A stretch of DNA of 64,000 bases from Rhodanobacter sp. (GCA_022730075.1 DZBX01000002.1:1-64000); one strand, 5' to 3'; shown: positions 25,810 to 35,701, counted from the first letter of the stretch. Numbers and translations: made by a program. Notes: generated by a model from the sequence alone, not told the origin.

Positions 25810-28800
25810 TCAGAAATTGACGCCCACGGTCAGCTTAAGGTAACGCGGGTAACCGCTGATGTCGCCGGTCGGGTCATAAGTGATCGGATACTTGTTGAGC
25901 ACGCCATTGCTGCCGTAGTTGTAGACGTAGCTCGAGTAGTTGTGCCAGTTGAACACGTTGATGATGTCGGCGCGCGCGTAGGCATTGAGGCCGTAGAGCT
26001 TGAAGTTCTTGGTGAACTGCACCGAGAAGTCGCGATAGCCCCAGATGCGCCCGCCCACCAGGAAGTGCGAGCCTTCCGGCGTGGCCGCCACCGGAACGCA
26101 GCCGCTGGCCGTGTTGGGATCGTTGTAGCAGGCCAGGTTGACGGCGGGGATCGGCGTGGCCAGGGTCAGGCGCGCGCCCATGGCGATGTCCCACGGCCCC
26201 TTCAGGGTGCCGGCCACGACGAGGCGCGACTTGGCCACCGGCTCGCTGATGAACGGGTACTGCCAGGGATACTCGGCGTCGAAGGAGTAGTTGTTGTTGA
26301 GCGACTGGTTGTCCATGTTCCACTTGGCGTGGGTATAGGTGTAGGCCACGGTCAGGCCCCAGCCGGATTCCTCGGTGTAGGGTTTTTCCGCGGACAGCAG
26401 CAACTGCGTGGTGCGCGTCGACAGCGAGTTGCCCCACAGGATCAGGTTGCCGAATCCGGGCAGCGGATAGGTCCAGGGCTGGCCCACACCACCCCAGGGT
26501 TCGTTGACCCAGAACGCACCGCCGGGCGCGCGGTTGCCCAGGAAGCCGGTGAGGCCGTCGTAGCTGAGCACACGCGTGACCGCCACGCTGGTGTTCCAGT
26601 CGCCGATCTGGTTGCGCATGCCGATCGAGAACTGGTCGGAATACGGCGTCTTCAGGTCGTTGGGCATCATGTCCACTTCCTTGCCGGCGAACGAGCCGCC
26701 CACCAGTGCCTGCAGCGCCGGAATGCTCAGGTAGGACGGATTCCAGGCGTAACAAGGCGTCTGCCCGGTCTGGCAGGGCTGCGACGCCGTGCCGAAGTAG
26801 ATCGTCGGCTGCGACAGCACGTACTTGGTCTGCTCGACCTGCAGCAGGTTGTAGAGGTTCTGGTTGTAGGTGCGACCCACGCCACCGAAGATCACGTGTT
26901 TCTGGTTGCCGTCGATGTCGTACGAGGCGCCCAGGCGCGGCGAGAAATTCCATTTGGCGCTGCGGCTGTGGCCGTTGCTGATGTAGTCGTTGATGTTGAT
27001 GCCGCCTTGCGCCAACTGCTGCGCGTAGGTGACCCCGGGTGCCGCACCGGGCGCTTGCGTGTTGAGCGCCGCCAGCACGGGCGCCGGGGTCACATAGTTC
27101 AGGTAGGCCGGGGTGCGGTTGTAGTCGGCGCGCACGCCGACATTGAAGGTCCAGTGCTTGTTGAAGGTCCAGGTGTCCTGCAGGAAGGCATCGAACAGCG
27201 TGTTCTTGCTCACCGAGATCGGGCTGAGGCCGGGAACCGGCGAACCGAACTGCACCTGGTAGGGGCTGCTATAGGTGCCCGTGGTCGGCGAAACCTTGTA
27301 ATAGAACAGCGCGTTGCTGTCGCCCGCATCCTGCGCCGTCAGCGTGACGCGCTGCAGGTCGAAGCCCGCCTTGATCACGTGGCTGCCGTGCCACTCCAGC
27401 CCGTCATAGGTGAAGTGGTCGAAAATGCCGGTGCCGCGCTGGCCCTTGTTCTGCTGTGCCAGCGGCGAATTGCCGGTTTGCAGGATGGTCTGGTTGGGAT
27501 CGAGCGGGTAGTTGGTGTTGATCGCGGCCGTGTAGGCGTTGCCGATGCCGAGCAGGATCGGCGTCGGCTGGTAGGCCGCATCCTGCCAGGTGGCCTCGAG
27601 ACGGTTGAACCAGTCGTAGCCGCTGTGCTCCCAGGCCAGGTCGGCGGTCTTCTGGTAATTGATGGTATTCAGGCCCGCCGATTGCGTGCTGACGCCGCCG
27701 ACGCCGCTGATGCTGGTCTCGTTGCGGATATGCGTTTCCAGCACGAAGCGGTCGCGATCGGTGGGCTCGTAGTCGATCTTGCCGAACCAGTTGTTCTCGA
27801 GGAACGGCAGGTTGGCCGGACCGATCTGCGCCTGCACGCTGGCCGGCAACTGGCTCACGTACACCTGCGGCGCATTGGGTACCACCACGCTCGGGGTGTT
27901 GAACTTCTTGCCTTCATAGGCAATGAAGAAGTGCATCTTGTTCTTGATGATCGGGCCGCCGAAATCGAAGCCATAGTCCTTGTCGGTGGAAGGCGTCTTG
28001 GGTGGCTTGGCGTTCTCGGCCGGCGTGGCCGCGCGCATGCCGGTACTGTTGAAGCTGGCGAAGACGCCGCCCTTGAACTCGTTGGTGCCCGACTTGGTGG
28101 AGGCGACGATGGCGGCGCTGGACAGCGTGCCGTACTCCGCTTCCTGGTTGTTGGTGATCACGCGGTATTCGCCGATGGCCAGCTGCGGGAACGGATTGCC
28201 CTGACTGGCGGTCTGCCCGACGATGCCGCCAGCGAGCACCATGCTCTTCTGGCTGACGCCGTCGATGTACACGTTGATGCCGCTGTCGGCTTGGCCGCCA
28301 GCCTGCAGTTTGGTATCGCCATTGGCGCTGCGGCTAAACACCATGCCGGGCACGGTATCGGCGAACTGCAGGAAGTTGCGCGAGGCCGCGGGCATGTTCT
28401 GGATCTGGTGCAGCGACACGTAGCTGCCGACCTGCGAGGTATTCACGTCGATGGCGTTCATGTTGATCGCGGTGGCGCTGACCTTCACCGCCGCCAGCTC
28501 GGTGGCCGACTGCAGGTTGAGCGTGATCGTCGAGGCCACGCTGAGGCGGATCTTCTGTGTGGGTCCGTTGCCCGCCTGCGCCGTGTAGGTGCCTGGCGGC
28601 AGCCCGGGCAGCACGTAGGTGCCCTTGCTGTTGGACTCGGTCTTGCGCGTCAGGCCAGTGGCGATCTCGCGTACCACGATCTGCGTGTTGGGCGTGGTGG
28701 TGCCACGCAGCGTGGCGTCGGCGCTGGCTGCCAGCGCGGAGGTGGGCAGCACGGCGCCCGCGCTCACCAGCGAGGTGGCGATCAGGCTGGCAAGCAATTT

Positions 28801-28827
28801 CTTTTTGAAGCTCTGCGGCGTTTTCAT
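25810..28827 (-). CDS. TonB-dependent outer-membrane receptor, Oar-like with N-terminal regulatory-like domain
   Basis: A protein of 1005 aa. A signal peptide (residues ~1-32) is followed by a carboxypeptidase-regulatory-like beta-sandwich (ATLRGTTTPNTQIVVREIATGL...PGTYTAQAG), a plug domain (MPAASRNFLQFADTVPG, then DGVSQKS) and a long 22-strand barrel ending in the aromatic YLKLTVGVNF. It should import an oligosaccharide across the outer membrane using TonB energy. The ATG at 28827 has AGGA 8 nt upstream. It follows lacI by 78 nt and begins the structural part of the locus. The large size and N-terminal domain are typical of Xanthomonadales carbohydrate receptors. Confidence 0.92.
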   Translation of the reverse strand: MKTPQSFKKKLLASLIATSLVSAGAVLPTSALAASADATLRGTTTPNTQIVVREIATGLTRKTESNSKGTYVLPGLPPGTYTAQAGNGPTQKIRLSVASTITLNLQSATELAAVKVSATAINMNAIDVNTSQVGSYVSLHQIQNMPAASRNFLQFADTVPGMVFSRSANGDTKLQAGGQADSGINVYIDGVSQKSMVLAGGIVGQTASQGNPFPQLAIGEYRVITNNQEAEYGTLSSAAIVASTKSGTNEFKGGVFASFNSTGMRAATPAENAKPPKTPSTDKDYGFDFGGPIIKNKMHFFIAYEGKKFNTPSVVVPNAPQVYVSQLPASVQAQIGPANLPFLENNWFGKIDYEPTDRDRFVLETHIRNETSISGVGGVSTQSAGLNTINYQKTADLAWEHSGYDWFNRLEATWQDAAYQPTPILLGIGNAYTAAINTNYPLDPNQTILQTGNSPLAQQNKGQRGTGIFDHFTYDGLEWHGSHVIKAGFDLQRVTLTAQDAGDSNALFYYKVSPTTGTYSSPYQVQFGSPVPGLSPISVSKNTLFDAFLQDTWTFNKHWTFNVGVRADYNRTPAYLNYVTPAPVLAALNTQAPGAAPGVTYAQQLAQGGININDYISNGHSRSAKWNFSPRLGASYDIDGNQKHVIFGGVGRTYNQNLYNLLQVEQTKYVLSQPTIYFGTASQPCQTGQTPCYAWNPSYLSIPALQALVGGSFAGKEVDMMPNDLKTPYSDQFSIGMRNQIGDWNTSVAVTRVLSYDGLTGFLGNRAPGGAFWVNEPWGGVGQPWTYPLPGFGNLILWGNSLSTRTTQLLLSAEKPYTEESGWGLTVAYTYTHAKWNMDNQSLNNNYSFDAEYPWQYPFISEPVAKSRLVVAGTLKGPWDIAMGARLTLATPIPAVNLACYNDPNTASGCVPVAATPEGSHFLVGGRIWGYRDFSVQFTKNFKLYGLNAYARADIINVFNWHNYSSYVYNYGSNGVLNKYPITYDPTGDISGYPRYLKLTVGVNF

Positions 28828-28905
28828 GGATTTCCTACCTTGGTCAGGTATGTGAGTTGCGCAGTTTCGGGACGACACTGCGTGCGTTGCTGGAGCGATG
28901 CGGGA

Positions 28906-30015
28906 CTAACGGTGCCTGGGTGCAGGTTGCGGTTTGCCTTGCGTGGCAGGCCCGGCCTGCGCGCGCTTCTTGGAAACGGTGTCCGGGTTGCGCGTTGGCG
29001 CCGCGGCGGCGTGGCTGTGCATGCCGCAGGACGCGCGCAGCACCAGTTCCGGCGCCAGCATCTGCACGCTGTGCGTTTGCGCCACGCCGCCGTTGGCGAT
29101 GTCCGCGACGAGTTGATCCAGCGCGCGCCCGCCGAGATCGGCGATGCGCACGCGCACCGTGGTCAGCGGCGGCTGCGTGAAGCGCGCGGTGGGAATGTCG
29201 TCGAAGCCGGCCAGCGCGATGTCATCGGGCACACGCAGCCCGGCCTCGGTGAGCGCGAACAGGCAACCGATGGCCATGGAATCATTGGCCGCGAATATGG
29301 CCTGCGGACGCGGACTTTGCCGGGCGATCAGGCTGCCGGCGCGGTAGCCGGATTCCTCGCTGAAATCGCCAGCGACGAGCTGCGGCGTGCTCTGCGGCAA
29401 CAGCTCGCGCAGCGCCTCGAGGCAGCCCTGCAGACGTTCTTCTGCATCGAGGTTGCCGCGCGGACCGCCGATGAAGGCGATCTCGCGGTGGCCGCAATGC
29501 AGCAGATGCCGGGTCATGGCATAGGCGCCGGCACGATTGTCCACCGCCAGCGCCGACAGACGCGTGTGTCCGTGCACCGGATTGAGCAGGATCGCGGGCA
29601 GATCCTCGGGCAGATGGCGCTCGATGAAACCCGGATCGGCATGCGGCGACATGATCAGCAGCCCGTCGACACGACCCAGCATGGCCTGCAGCGCGGCGGC
29701 GGTTTCGCCGGCGTCGCCATGCGAGCTGGACAACAGCAGGTGATAGCCCTGCCCGCGCGCGGCGCGGTCGATGCCGCGGATCAGCTCGGAAAAGAATTCG
29801 CCATGCATGTCCGGCAGCAGCGCGCCGATGGTCTGCGTGCGTCGCGTGATCAGGCTGCGCGCCGCGCTGTGCGGCACGTAACGCAGGCGCGTGGCGACTT
29901 CCTGCACGTGCGCACGCACCGCCGCGGCGACGTTTTCGCGACCATTGAGCGCACGCGACACGGTGGCCACCGACACCTCGGCCTCGCGCGCCACGTCTCT
30001 GATCGTGATTGCCAC
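28906..30015 (-). CDS. LacI/GalR-family transcriptional regulator
   Basis: A protein of 369 aa. The N-terminal HTH is TIRDVAREAEVSVATVSRALNG, followed by the hinge helix (YVPHSAARSLITRR) and a periplasmic-binding-protein-like sensor domain (IGALLPDMHGEFFSELIRGID... FDDIPTARFTQPPLTTV). It is probably the sugar-responsive repressor of the receptor-glycosidase-transporter locus downstream. The start codon is GTG at 30015. Two LacI-type palindromes lie 25-85 nt upstream, pointing to autoregulation and to control of the whole operon from this promoter. Confidence 0.92.
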   Translation of the reverse strand: MAITIRDVAREAEVSVATVSRALNGRENVAAAVRAHVQEVATRLRYVPHSAARSLITRRTQTIGALLPDMHGEFFSELIRGIDRAARGQGYHLLLSSSHGDAGETAAALQAMLGRVDGLLIMSPHADPGFIERHLPEDLPAILLNPVHGHTRLSALAVDNRAGAYAMTRHLLHCGHREIAFIGGPRGNLDAEERLQGCLEALRELLPQSTPQLVAGDFSEESGYRAGSLIARQSPRPQAIFAANDSMAIGCLFALTEAGLRVPDDIALAGFDDIPTARFTQPPLTTVRVRIADLGGRALDQLVADIANGGVAQTHSVQMLAPELVLRASCGMHSHAAAAPTRNPDTVSKKRAQAGPATQGKPQPAPRHR

Positions 30016-30038
30016 GTCCCACCACCCTTGCCGATTCG

Positions 30039-30055
30039 TTGCAAAGCGCTTACCG
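30039..30055. promoter_or_regulatory. Candidate LacI-family operator (AAGCGCTT core)
   Basis: TTGCAAAGCGCTTACCG has a perfect AAGCGCTT palindrome at 30044-30051, the core common to many LacI/GalR operators. It is 24 nt upstream of the lacI GTG, where bound repressor would block transcription or early elongation. Confidence 0.5.
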
Positions 30056-30085
30056 GAATTGCCGGAAGCGAGGATTCGGCGCGGA

Positions 30086-30100
30086 ATGTAAACGTTTCCA
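30086..30100. promoter_or_regulatory. Candidate LacI-family operator (cre-like)
   Basis: ATGTAAACGTTTCCA matches the 15-nt LacI/CcpA-type consensus WTGNAANCGNWNNCA at every fixed position. It is centred about 78 nt upstream of the lacI start and 49 nt from the AAGCGCTT site. The remaining sequence of the 269-nt gap to ppc (30016-30284) shows no gene. Confidence 0.55.
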
Positions 30101-30284
30101 TATGGCTTTGCAAAAGCCGGATTTCATGCTGCATTGCAATAAAAGATCATACTAAACAAATGGTTGCATCAATCCATATTATTGCTGGATTCGAGCTTGA
30201 AATGCGCGGGCGGATATTTAACAAAAATGTCGCAATGCGACATGTAACCGTTGCCGGCAAGCCGTGCGTGCAGGCCGCGCTGCC

Positions 30285-32993
30285 TCAGCCGGTGTTCTGC
30301 AAACCCTGCGCGATGCCGTTGACCGTGGTCACCAGCGCGGCGAACAAGGCCTCGTCGTTGCGCCCGGTTGCGCGCCAGCGCGCCAGCAGGTCGAGCTGGA
30401 TCAGGCTCATCGGGTCGATGTAGGGGTTGCGCAGGCGGATGGATTGCGCGAGGCGCGGATCGGCAGCCAGCAGTTCGTCGTTGCCCTTGAGCCGCAGCAC
30501 CCAATGCCGGGTGAGCGCGAACTCGTCGCGCAGGCGCGGGAAAAAACGCGCATGCAGGTCAGCATCGGCGAGCTGCGAGAAACGCGCGGCGATATCCATG
30601 TCGCACTTGGCCAGCACCATCTCGACGTCGTCCAGCAACGTGCGCAGGAACGGCCAGTCGCGCGCCATGTCCAGCAGCGCGGTCTCGCCCAGGGTCTCCG
30701 CGGCACGGCGCAGCGCGCTGCCCACGCCATACCACGCAGTCATGCCGGCGCGGCACTGCGTCCATGCGAACACCCATGGAATCGCACGCAGGCTTTCGAT
30801 GCCGCCTTCACTGACGCCGCGGCGCGGCGGGCGCGAGCTGAGCGTCATGCGCTCGATCACGTCGATCGGCGTGGCGGCGCGGAAGTAGGCGACGAACCCC
30901 GGCGTCTCGAGCAGCGCGCGATAGGCGGCCTGGCCCTCGGCGGCGATGGTGTCCATGGCCGCGGCCCAGTGCGGCTCGCGCGCATCGACACCCGGCGTGA
31001 TCAGACTGGCGCGCAGCACCGCGCCGCTGAGCTGTTCCAGCGTGCGCAGCGCCAGTGCGCGGATGCCGTAATTACGATGGACCACCTCGCCCTGTTCGGT
31101 GAAGCGCAGGCGGCCGTCGACGCTGCCCGGCGGCGCGGCCAGCACCGCGCGCGTGGTCTTGCCGCCGCCGCGGCTGACCGAGCCGCCACGGCCATGGAAA
31201 AACGTCAGTCGCACGCCGGCCTGCGCGGCCACCGCGAGCAATTGCGTTTGCGCGCGCTGCAGCGCCCAGCGCGAGGCCACGATGCCGCCGTCCTTGGCGC
31301 TGTCGGAATAACCCAGCATCACGGTCTGCACGCCGCCGCGGGCGGCAAGATGCGCGCGGTACACCGGCTCGTCCAGCAGCGCGGCGAGCATGTCGGCGCC
31401 GCGCTGCAGGTCATCGATGGTTTCCAGCAGTGGCGCGATGTCCAGCGGCACCGCGCCCGCGCCGGGCAGGCCACCGCGCCGTGCCAGTGCCAGCACCGCC
31501 AGCACGTCGGCGACACTGTGCGCCATGCTGATGATGTACAGCCCGATGCTGGCAGCGCCGTGCGCGCCGCGCGCCGCGCCGAGCGTGGCGAACACGGCGT
31601 CGAGCGCGCGCCCGACGGCATCCGCGGGCGCCGGCAAGCGCGCGCTGCCGGCGGCATACGGCGCCAGACGCCGCGCCTGCGCGGCGACATCGCGCTCGCT
31701 CCACTGCGCATCATCCAGCGCCGCCGCCAGCGCCTGCGCATGTATGCGCGCGTCCTGGCGCACGTCCAGGCGCGCCAGATGAAAACCGAAGGTGCGCACG
31801 CGCCACAGCAGGCGGCGCACGCCGAACCAGCCGGCGTGTTCACCCGCGTGCGCGCGCAGGCTGGCGCCGATCAGCGCCACGTCGCTGGCGAATTCATCGG
31901 CGCTGAGGTATGCGTGCTCGGCCTCGTCGATGCAGGCACGCAAGCGCGCCTGCATCAGTGTCAGCAGCACGCGGTAGGGCATCTCGGCATGACGTGGGCG
32001 GATCAGGGCCGCGGCCTGCGGCAGCGCGCGTCGGTACTCGGCGATGCGCGCGATGACGCGCGCATCCACGCCGACGCGACTCTGCGACTGGCTGAGCAGA
32101 CGCGCCAGCCGGCCCACCTCGGCGAGATAGCGCTCCAGCACCAGCGTGCGTTGCGCGCGCAGCGTGGCCTCGATGGTCTCGGCGCCGACGTTGGGGTTGC
32201 CATCCATGTCGCCACCCACCCAGGTGCCGAAGCGCAGCAGCGTGGGCAGCTCGATGGTTGCCCCGGTGCAGGTGCGCAGCGCGTCATCGAGAATCTCGTA
32301 GTACACCGGCAGCACGCGGTACAGCACGTCGGACAGATAAAAGCCGGTGTGGTCGACCTCGTCCTGCACGCTGGGGCGCAGCGCCGAGGCCTCGGCGGTC
32401 TGCCAGCCCACGCTCAGCGCCATGCGCATCTGCGCGATGCCGGCGGCGCGCTCGCCCGGCGTCTGCTCGCCATCGAGATCGGCGACCAGACAGCGCACGA
32501 TCACCTGTTCCTTTTCCAGCAGCGAGCGCCGCACCGACTCGGTGGGATGCGCGGTGAACACCGGTTCGATGCGCAGCCGCCCCAGCATCTCGCGCAGCGC
32601 ATCGGCGCCGATGCCGAGCTCGCGCAGGCGCATCAGCACGTCGTGCAGGCCATCGGGTTGCGGCGTAGCCAGCGCGCGTTGCCAGGCGCGTCGACGGCGA
32701 ATGCGGTGCACGCGCTCGGCGACATTGACCACGTGGAAATACGTGGAGAACGCGCGCGTCAGCGCATCGGCCAAGGCCGGCGCCAGACTCTGCAAGCGCG
32801 CGCCCAGCGCATCGACCGCGGCCGCCGACTCGCGGCGCTGGATGGCCGCGGCGCGGATCGCCTCGACCATGGCGAGGAATTCGGCGCCCATCTGCTCGCC
32901 AAGCATGGTGCCGACGAGGGCGCCAAGGCGGCGCACGTCCTCGCGCAGCGGGGCGTCCTGCGGGCGAAATTCGGATTCACGCGAGTCGTGCAT
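30285..32993 (-). CDS. ppc: Phosphoenolpyruvate carboxylase
   Basis: A protein of 902 aa that carboxylates phosphoenolpyruvate to oxaloacetate to replenish the TCA cycle. The catalytic His lies in [15 protein letters not shown]; the other active-site segments are [16 protein letters not shown] and [14 protein letters not shown]. The C-terminus ends in the family-typical short tail after the [12 protein letters not shown] segment. Length agrees with bacterial PEPC (about 880-930 aa). It is transcribed alone, divergently from the ahcY leader. Confidence 0.96.
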   Translation of the reverse strand: MHDSRESEFRPQDAPLREDVRRLGALVGTMLGEQMGAEFLAMVEAIRAAAIQRRESAAAVDALGARLQSLAPALADALTRAFSTYFHVVNVAERVHRIRRRRAWQRALATPQPDGLHDVLMRLRELGIGADALREMLGRLRIEPVFTAHPTESVRRSLLEKEQVIVRCLVADLDGEQTPGERAAGIAQMRMALSVGWQTAEASALRPSVQDEVDHTGFYLSDVLYRVLPVYYEILDDALRTCTGATIELPTLLRFGTWVGGDMDGNPNVGAETIEATLRAQRTLVLERYLAEVGRLARLLSQSQSRVGVDARVIARIAEYRRALPQAAALIRPRHAEMPYRVLLTLMQARLRACIDEAEHAYLSADEFASDVALIGASLRAHAGEHAGWFGVRRLLWRVRTFGFHLARLDVRQDARIHAQALAAALDDAQWSERDVAAQARRLAPYAAGSARLPAPADAVGRALDAVFATLGAARGAHGAASIGLYIISMAHSVADVLAVLALARRGGLPGAGAVPLDIAPLLETIDDLQRGADMLAALLDEPVYRAHLAARGGVQTVMLGYSDSAKDGGIVASRWALQRAQTQLLAVAAQAGVRLTFFHGRGGSVSRGGGKTTRAVLAAPPGSVDGRLRFTEQGEVVHRNYGIRALALRTLEQLSGAVLRASLITPGVDAREPHWAAAMDTIAAEGQAAYRALLETPGFVAYFRAATPIDVIERMTLSSRPPRRGVSEGGIESLRAIPWVFAWTQCRAGMTAWYGVGSALRRAAETLGETALLDMARDWPFLRTLLDDVEMVLAKCDMDIAARFSQLADADLHARFFPRLRDEFALTRHWVLRLKGNDELLAADPRLAQSIRLRNPYIDPMSLIQLDLLARWRATGRNDEALFAALVTTVNGIAQGLQNTG

Positions 32994-33043
32994 GCAAGTT
33001 CCGGATCATGGGCGTCGACCGTATCCCTGCCAGCATACGCGCG

Positions 33044-33090
33044 TTGACAAAGTCTTTATCTCTCCATCCGGAGAGAGCGATATACTAAAT
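33044..33090 (+). promoter_or_regulatory. ahcY promoter region with 7-bp dyad
   Basis: TATACT at 33081-33086 is a good -10 box and would place the transcript start near 33093, just before the riboswitch. A perfect TTGACA (33044-33049) lies 31 nt upstream of it, too far for a normal -35 element. The intervening DNA contains the perfect dyad TCTCTCC-ATCC-GGAGAGA (33059-33076). Either the promoter is activator-dependent with the dyad as a site, or TTGACA is fortuitous. Confidence 0.5.
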
Positions 33091-33100
33091 CCTCTGCACG

Positions 33101-33183
33101 CCGAGGGGCGCTGCGACCGTGTCCTGGCCGAAACTCGACCACGCGGCCAGGCTCGGTGCGGCAGTCAGTACAACCGCGCCCGC
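33101..33183 (+). promoter_or_regulatory. S-adenosylhomocysteine (SAH) riboswitch
   Basis: The leader of ahcY has the SAH riboswitch architecture. P1 pairs CCGAG (33101-33105) with CTCGG (33152-33156); P2 pairs CCTGGCCG (33123-33130) with CGGCCAGG (33144-33151); the conserved GGGGCGCTGCGACC core lies between them; and GGCGC (33107-33111) forms the pseudoknot with GCGCC (33176-33180). In known SAH riboswitches the ligand raises expression of SAH-recycling genes, which fits ahcY directly downstream and metF after it. A free P4-like hairpin is not obvious. Confidence 0.92.
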
Positions 33184-33242
33184 CGGGTTTGCATGCTGCT
33201 TGTGCGGGCCCCGTCTTATCCGCGCATCCATTGGAGTCCATC

Positions 33243-34673
33243 GTGAACGCACTCGCCCATGCCGCCGCCGGCGCTGACTACAAGATCGCCGACATCGCGC
33301 TTGCTGATTTCGGCCGCAAGGAAATCGACATCGCCGAGCAGGAAATGCCCGGGCTGATGTCGATCCGCAAGAAGTACGCCGCCGCGCGACCGCTCAAGGG
33401 CGTGCGCGTCACCGGCTCGCTGCACATGACCATCCAGACCGCGGTGCTGATCGAGACGCTGAAGGATCTCGGCGCCGACGTGCGCTGGGCGAGCTGCAAC
33501 ATCTTCAGCACCCAGGACCACGCTGCCGCGGCGATCGCCAGAACCGGCACGCCGGTGTTCGCCTGGAAAGGCGAGACGCTGGAGGAATACTGGGATTGCA
33601 CGCTCGATGCGCTGGGCTTTGCCCACGGCACGCAGGGCCCGCAGCTGGTGGTCGATGACGGCGGCGACGTGACCCTGCTGATCCACAAGGGCTTTGATCT
33701 GGAAAACGGCAGCGACTGGGTCAACACGCCATCGACCAGCCACGAGGAACAGGTGATCAAGAACCTGCTCAAGCGCGTCGCCAAGGAGCGCCCTGGCTAT
33801 TGGCACAAGGTCGTGGCCGAGTGGAAGGGCGTCTCCGAGGAAACCACCACCGGCGTGCATCGTCTGTACCAGCTGGCCGAGGCCGGCACGCTGCTGGTGC
33901 CGGCGATCAACGTCAACGACTCGGTGACCAAGAGCAAGTTCGACAATCTGTACGGCTGCCGCGAATCGCTGGCCGACGGCCTCAAGCGCGCCATGGACGT
34001 GATGCTGGCCGGCAAGGTCGCCGTGGTCTGCGGTTACGGCGACGTCGGCAAGGGTTGCGCGCACTCGCTGCGCGCGTACGGCGCGCGCGTGGTGGTCACC
34101 GAAATCGATCCGATCAACGCGCTGCAGGCGGCGATGGAAGGCTTCGAGGTCAACAGCGTGGAAAGCACGCTGGGCCGCGGCGACATCTACGTCACCACCA
34201 CCGGCAACAAGGACGTGCTGACGCTGGAGCACATGCAGGCGATGAAGGACCAGGCCATCGTCTGCAACATCGGCCACTTCGACAACGAGATCCAGGTCGA
34301 CCGGCTCAACAACTGCGGCGCCACCCGGCTCAACATCAAGCCGCAGGTGGACAAGTACACGTTCGCCAAGGGCAACTCGATCTTCCTGCTGGCCGAGGGC
34401 CGCCTGGTCAACCTGGGTTGCGCCACCGGTCACCCCAGCTTCGTCATGTCCAACAGCTTCAGCAACCAGACGCTGGCGCAGATCGAACTGTGGGCCAACC
34501 GCGAACAGTATCAGGCCAAGGTCTACATCCTGCCCAAGAAACTCGACGAGGAAGTCGCGCGCCTGCACCTGGAGAAGATCGGCGTCAAGCTGACCACGCT
34601 CAGCGCCGCGCAGGCCGCCTACCTCGGCGTGCCGATCGAGGGGCCGTACAAGCCCGAGCATTACCGTTACTGA
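33243..34673 (+). CDS. ahcY: Adenosylhomocysteinase (SAH hydrolase)
   Basis: A protein of 476 aa that splits S-adenosylhomocysteine into adenosine and homocysteine, relieving product inhibition of methyltransferases. Characteristic are [15 protein letters not shown], the substrate region [18 protein letters not shown], the NAD-binding [13 protein letters not shown] and the C-terminal KPEHYRY whose Lys and Tyr reach the neighbouring subunit. The GTG at 33243 is the start; GGAG at 33234-33237 lies 5 nt upstream. The preceding riboswitch senses the enzyme's own substrate. The gene is followed by metF, so homocysteine remethylation is controlled together. Confidence 0.97.
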   Translation: MNALAHAAAGADYKIADIALADFGRKEIDIAEQEMPGLMSIRKKYAAARPLKGVRVTGSLHMTIQTAVLIETLKDLGADVRWASCNIFSTQDHAAAAIARTGTPVFAWKGETLEEYWDCTLDALGFAHGTQGPQLVVDDGGDVTLLIHKGFDLENGSDWVNTPSTSHEEQVIKNLLKRVAKERPGYWHKVVAEWKGVSEETTTGVHRLYQLAEAGTLLVPAINVNDSVTKSKFDNLYGCRESLADGLKRAMDVMLAGKVAVVCGYGDVGKGCAHSLRAYGARVVVTEIDPINALQAAMEGFEVNSVESTLGRGDIYVTTTGNKDVLTLEHMQAMKDQAIVCNIGHFDNEIQVDRLNNCGATRLNIKPQVDKYTFAKGNSIFLLAEGRLVNLGCATGHPSFVMSNSFSNQTLAQIELWANREQYQAKVYILPKKLDEEVARLHLEKIGVKLTTLSAAQAAYLGVPIEGPYKPEHYRY

Positions 34674-34723
34674 GCAGCGAGCAGGCAAGCGGAAATGGCC
34701 AGCCGTACAGCACGACAAGCCTT

Positions 34724-34748
34724 GCGCCGCGGTCAGGATGCGCGGCGC
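34724..34748 (+). terminator. Hairpin between ahcY and metF
   Basis: An 8-bp perfect stem (GCGCCGCG with CGCGGCGC) with a 9-nt loop lies in the 113-nt gap between ahcY and metF. It has no U-tract, so partial termination or message stabilisation is more likely than a full stop. Confidence 0.4.
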
Positions 34749-34786
34749 GGATTCCCGCTGTCGGCGCGTGCGATTCACCTCAGGGC

Positions 34787-35644
34787 ATGAACCGGATGAC
34801 CGGCATGAGCGATGCGATGCAAGTCCCCGTTTCCTTCGAGTTCTATCCGCCCAAGACCCCCGAACAGCACGAACAGCTCGAACGCACGGTAGCGCGCCTG
34901 AAAGCGCACGCCCCGCAATTCGTGTCGGTGACCTTCGGCGCCGGCGGCTCGACGCTGAGCTACACGCCGGACACGGTGCGCACGCTGCGCGCGACCCACG
35001 GGCTGGATGCCGTGCCGCACCTGTCGTGCATGGGCGGCACGCGCAGCGAGATCGCCGCGCTGCTGGCGCAGTATCGCGAGATCGGCTGCACGCGCGTGGT
35101 GGCGCTGCGCGGTGACTTGCCATCGGGCATGGCCACCAGCGGCGATTTCCGCTACGCCGCCGATCTGGTGCGCTTCATCCGCAGCGAACACGCGCGGCAT
35201 TTCCACATCACCGTGGCGGCCTATCCGGAAACCCATCCGCAGGCCGAGGATGCGCATGCCGACGTACGCCACTTCGTCGCCAAGATCGAGGCCGGCGCCG
35301 ACACTGCGATCACCCAGTATTTCTTCAACGCCGACGCCTATTTCCACTTCGTCGAGGACGCGCGCCGCGCCGGCGTGACCGCGCCGATCGTGCCCGGCAT
35401 CATGCCGGTGTCCAACTTCGCGCAACTGCGGCGCTTCTCCGAGCAGTGCGGCGCCGAGATTCCGCGCTGGATCGTGCGCCGCTTGCAGGCCTATGGCGAT
35501 GACACCGCGTCGATCCGCAGCTTCGCCGCCGATGTGGTGGCCGGCATGTGCAGGCGCCTGATCGAAGGCGGTGCGCCCGAGTTGCACTTCTACACGTTGA
35601 ATCTGGCCAAGCCCACCGAGGCCGTGCTCGAGCGTTTGCACTGA
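34787..35644 (+). CDS. metF: 5,10-Methylenetetrahydrofolate reductase
   Basis: A FAD-dependent TIM-barrel enzyme of about 285 aa that makes 5-methyltetrahydrofolate for methionine synthesis. Typical stretches are VSFEFYPPKT, FVSVTFGAGGSTL, the FAD-region RGDLP and ITQYFFNADAYFHFV, and PGIMPVSNFAQLRRFS. Four in-frame ATGs (34787, 34796, 34805, 34814) lie before the conserved FEFYPPK. None has an ideal Shine-Dalgarno sequence; AGGG at 34782-34785 best serves the second. The longest form is listed and the true start is uncertain by up to nine codons. The TGA lies within a dispersed hairpin repeat. Confidence 0.94.
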   Translation: MNRMTGMSDAMQVPVSFEFYPPKTPEQHEQLERTVARLKAHAPQFVSVTFGAGGSTLSYTPDTVRTLRATHGLDAVPHLSCMGGTRSEIAALLAQYREIGCTRVVALRGDLPSGMATSGDFRYAADLVRFIRSEHARHFHITVAAYPETHPQAEDAHADVRHFVAKIEAGADTAITQYFFNADAYFHFVEDARRAGVTAPIVPGIMPVSNFAQLRRFSEQCGAEIPRWIVRRLQAYGDDTASIRSFAADVVAGMCRRLIEGGAPELHFYTLNLAKPTEAVLERLH

Positions 35645-35674
35645 GAGGCTGTGATTTTTTCAGCCTCTGGGCGC
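35641..35674 (+). repeat. Stop-codon hairpin element, copy A (metF 3' end)
   Basis: The element begins CTGAGAGGCTGTGATTTTTT and continues CAGCCTCTGGGCGC. Arms AGAGGCTG (35644-35651) and CAGCCTCT (35661-35668) pair perfectly. The TGA at 35642-35644 is the metF stop codon. It probably also works as a terminator, though the T-run sits in the loop rather than after the stem. Confidence 0.8.
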
Positions 35675-35701
35675 GTCAGGCGCTCCGTTAGACTGTCGCG
35701 C

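Noticed and set aside
25942-30423. A 1493-codon open frame on the plus strand, antisense to the TonB receptor and lacI
   Set aside because: It has no recognisable domain, is rich in Arg/Gln/His/Ala as expected of a frame opposite GC-rich coding DNA, and the minus-strand genes beneath it are unambiguous.
30264-33047. A 927-codon open frame on the plus strand over ppc
   Set aside because: It is a mirror of the ppc codon bias; ppc on the minus strand has all catalytic motifs.
34674-34786. The ahcY-metF gap, checked for a second SAH or SAM riboswitch
   Set aside because: Only a simple 8-bp hairpin is present; none of the conserved riboswitch core sequences is found.
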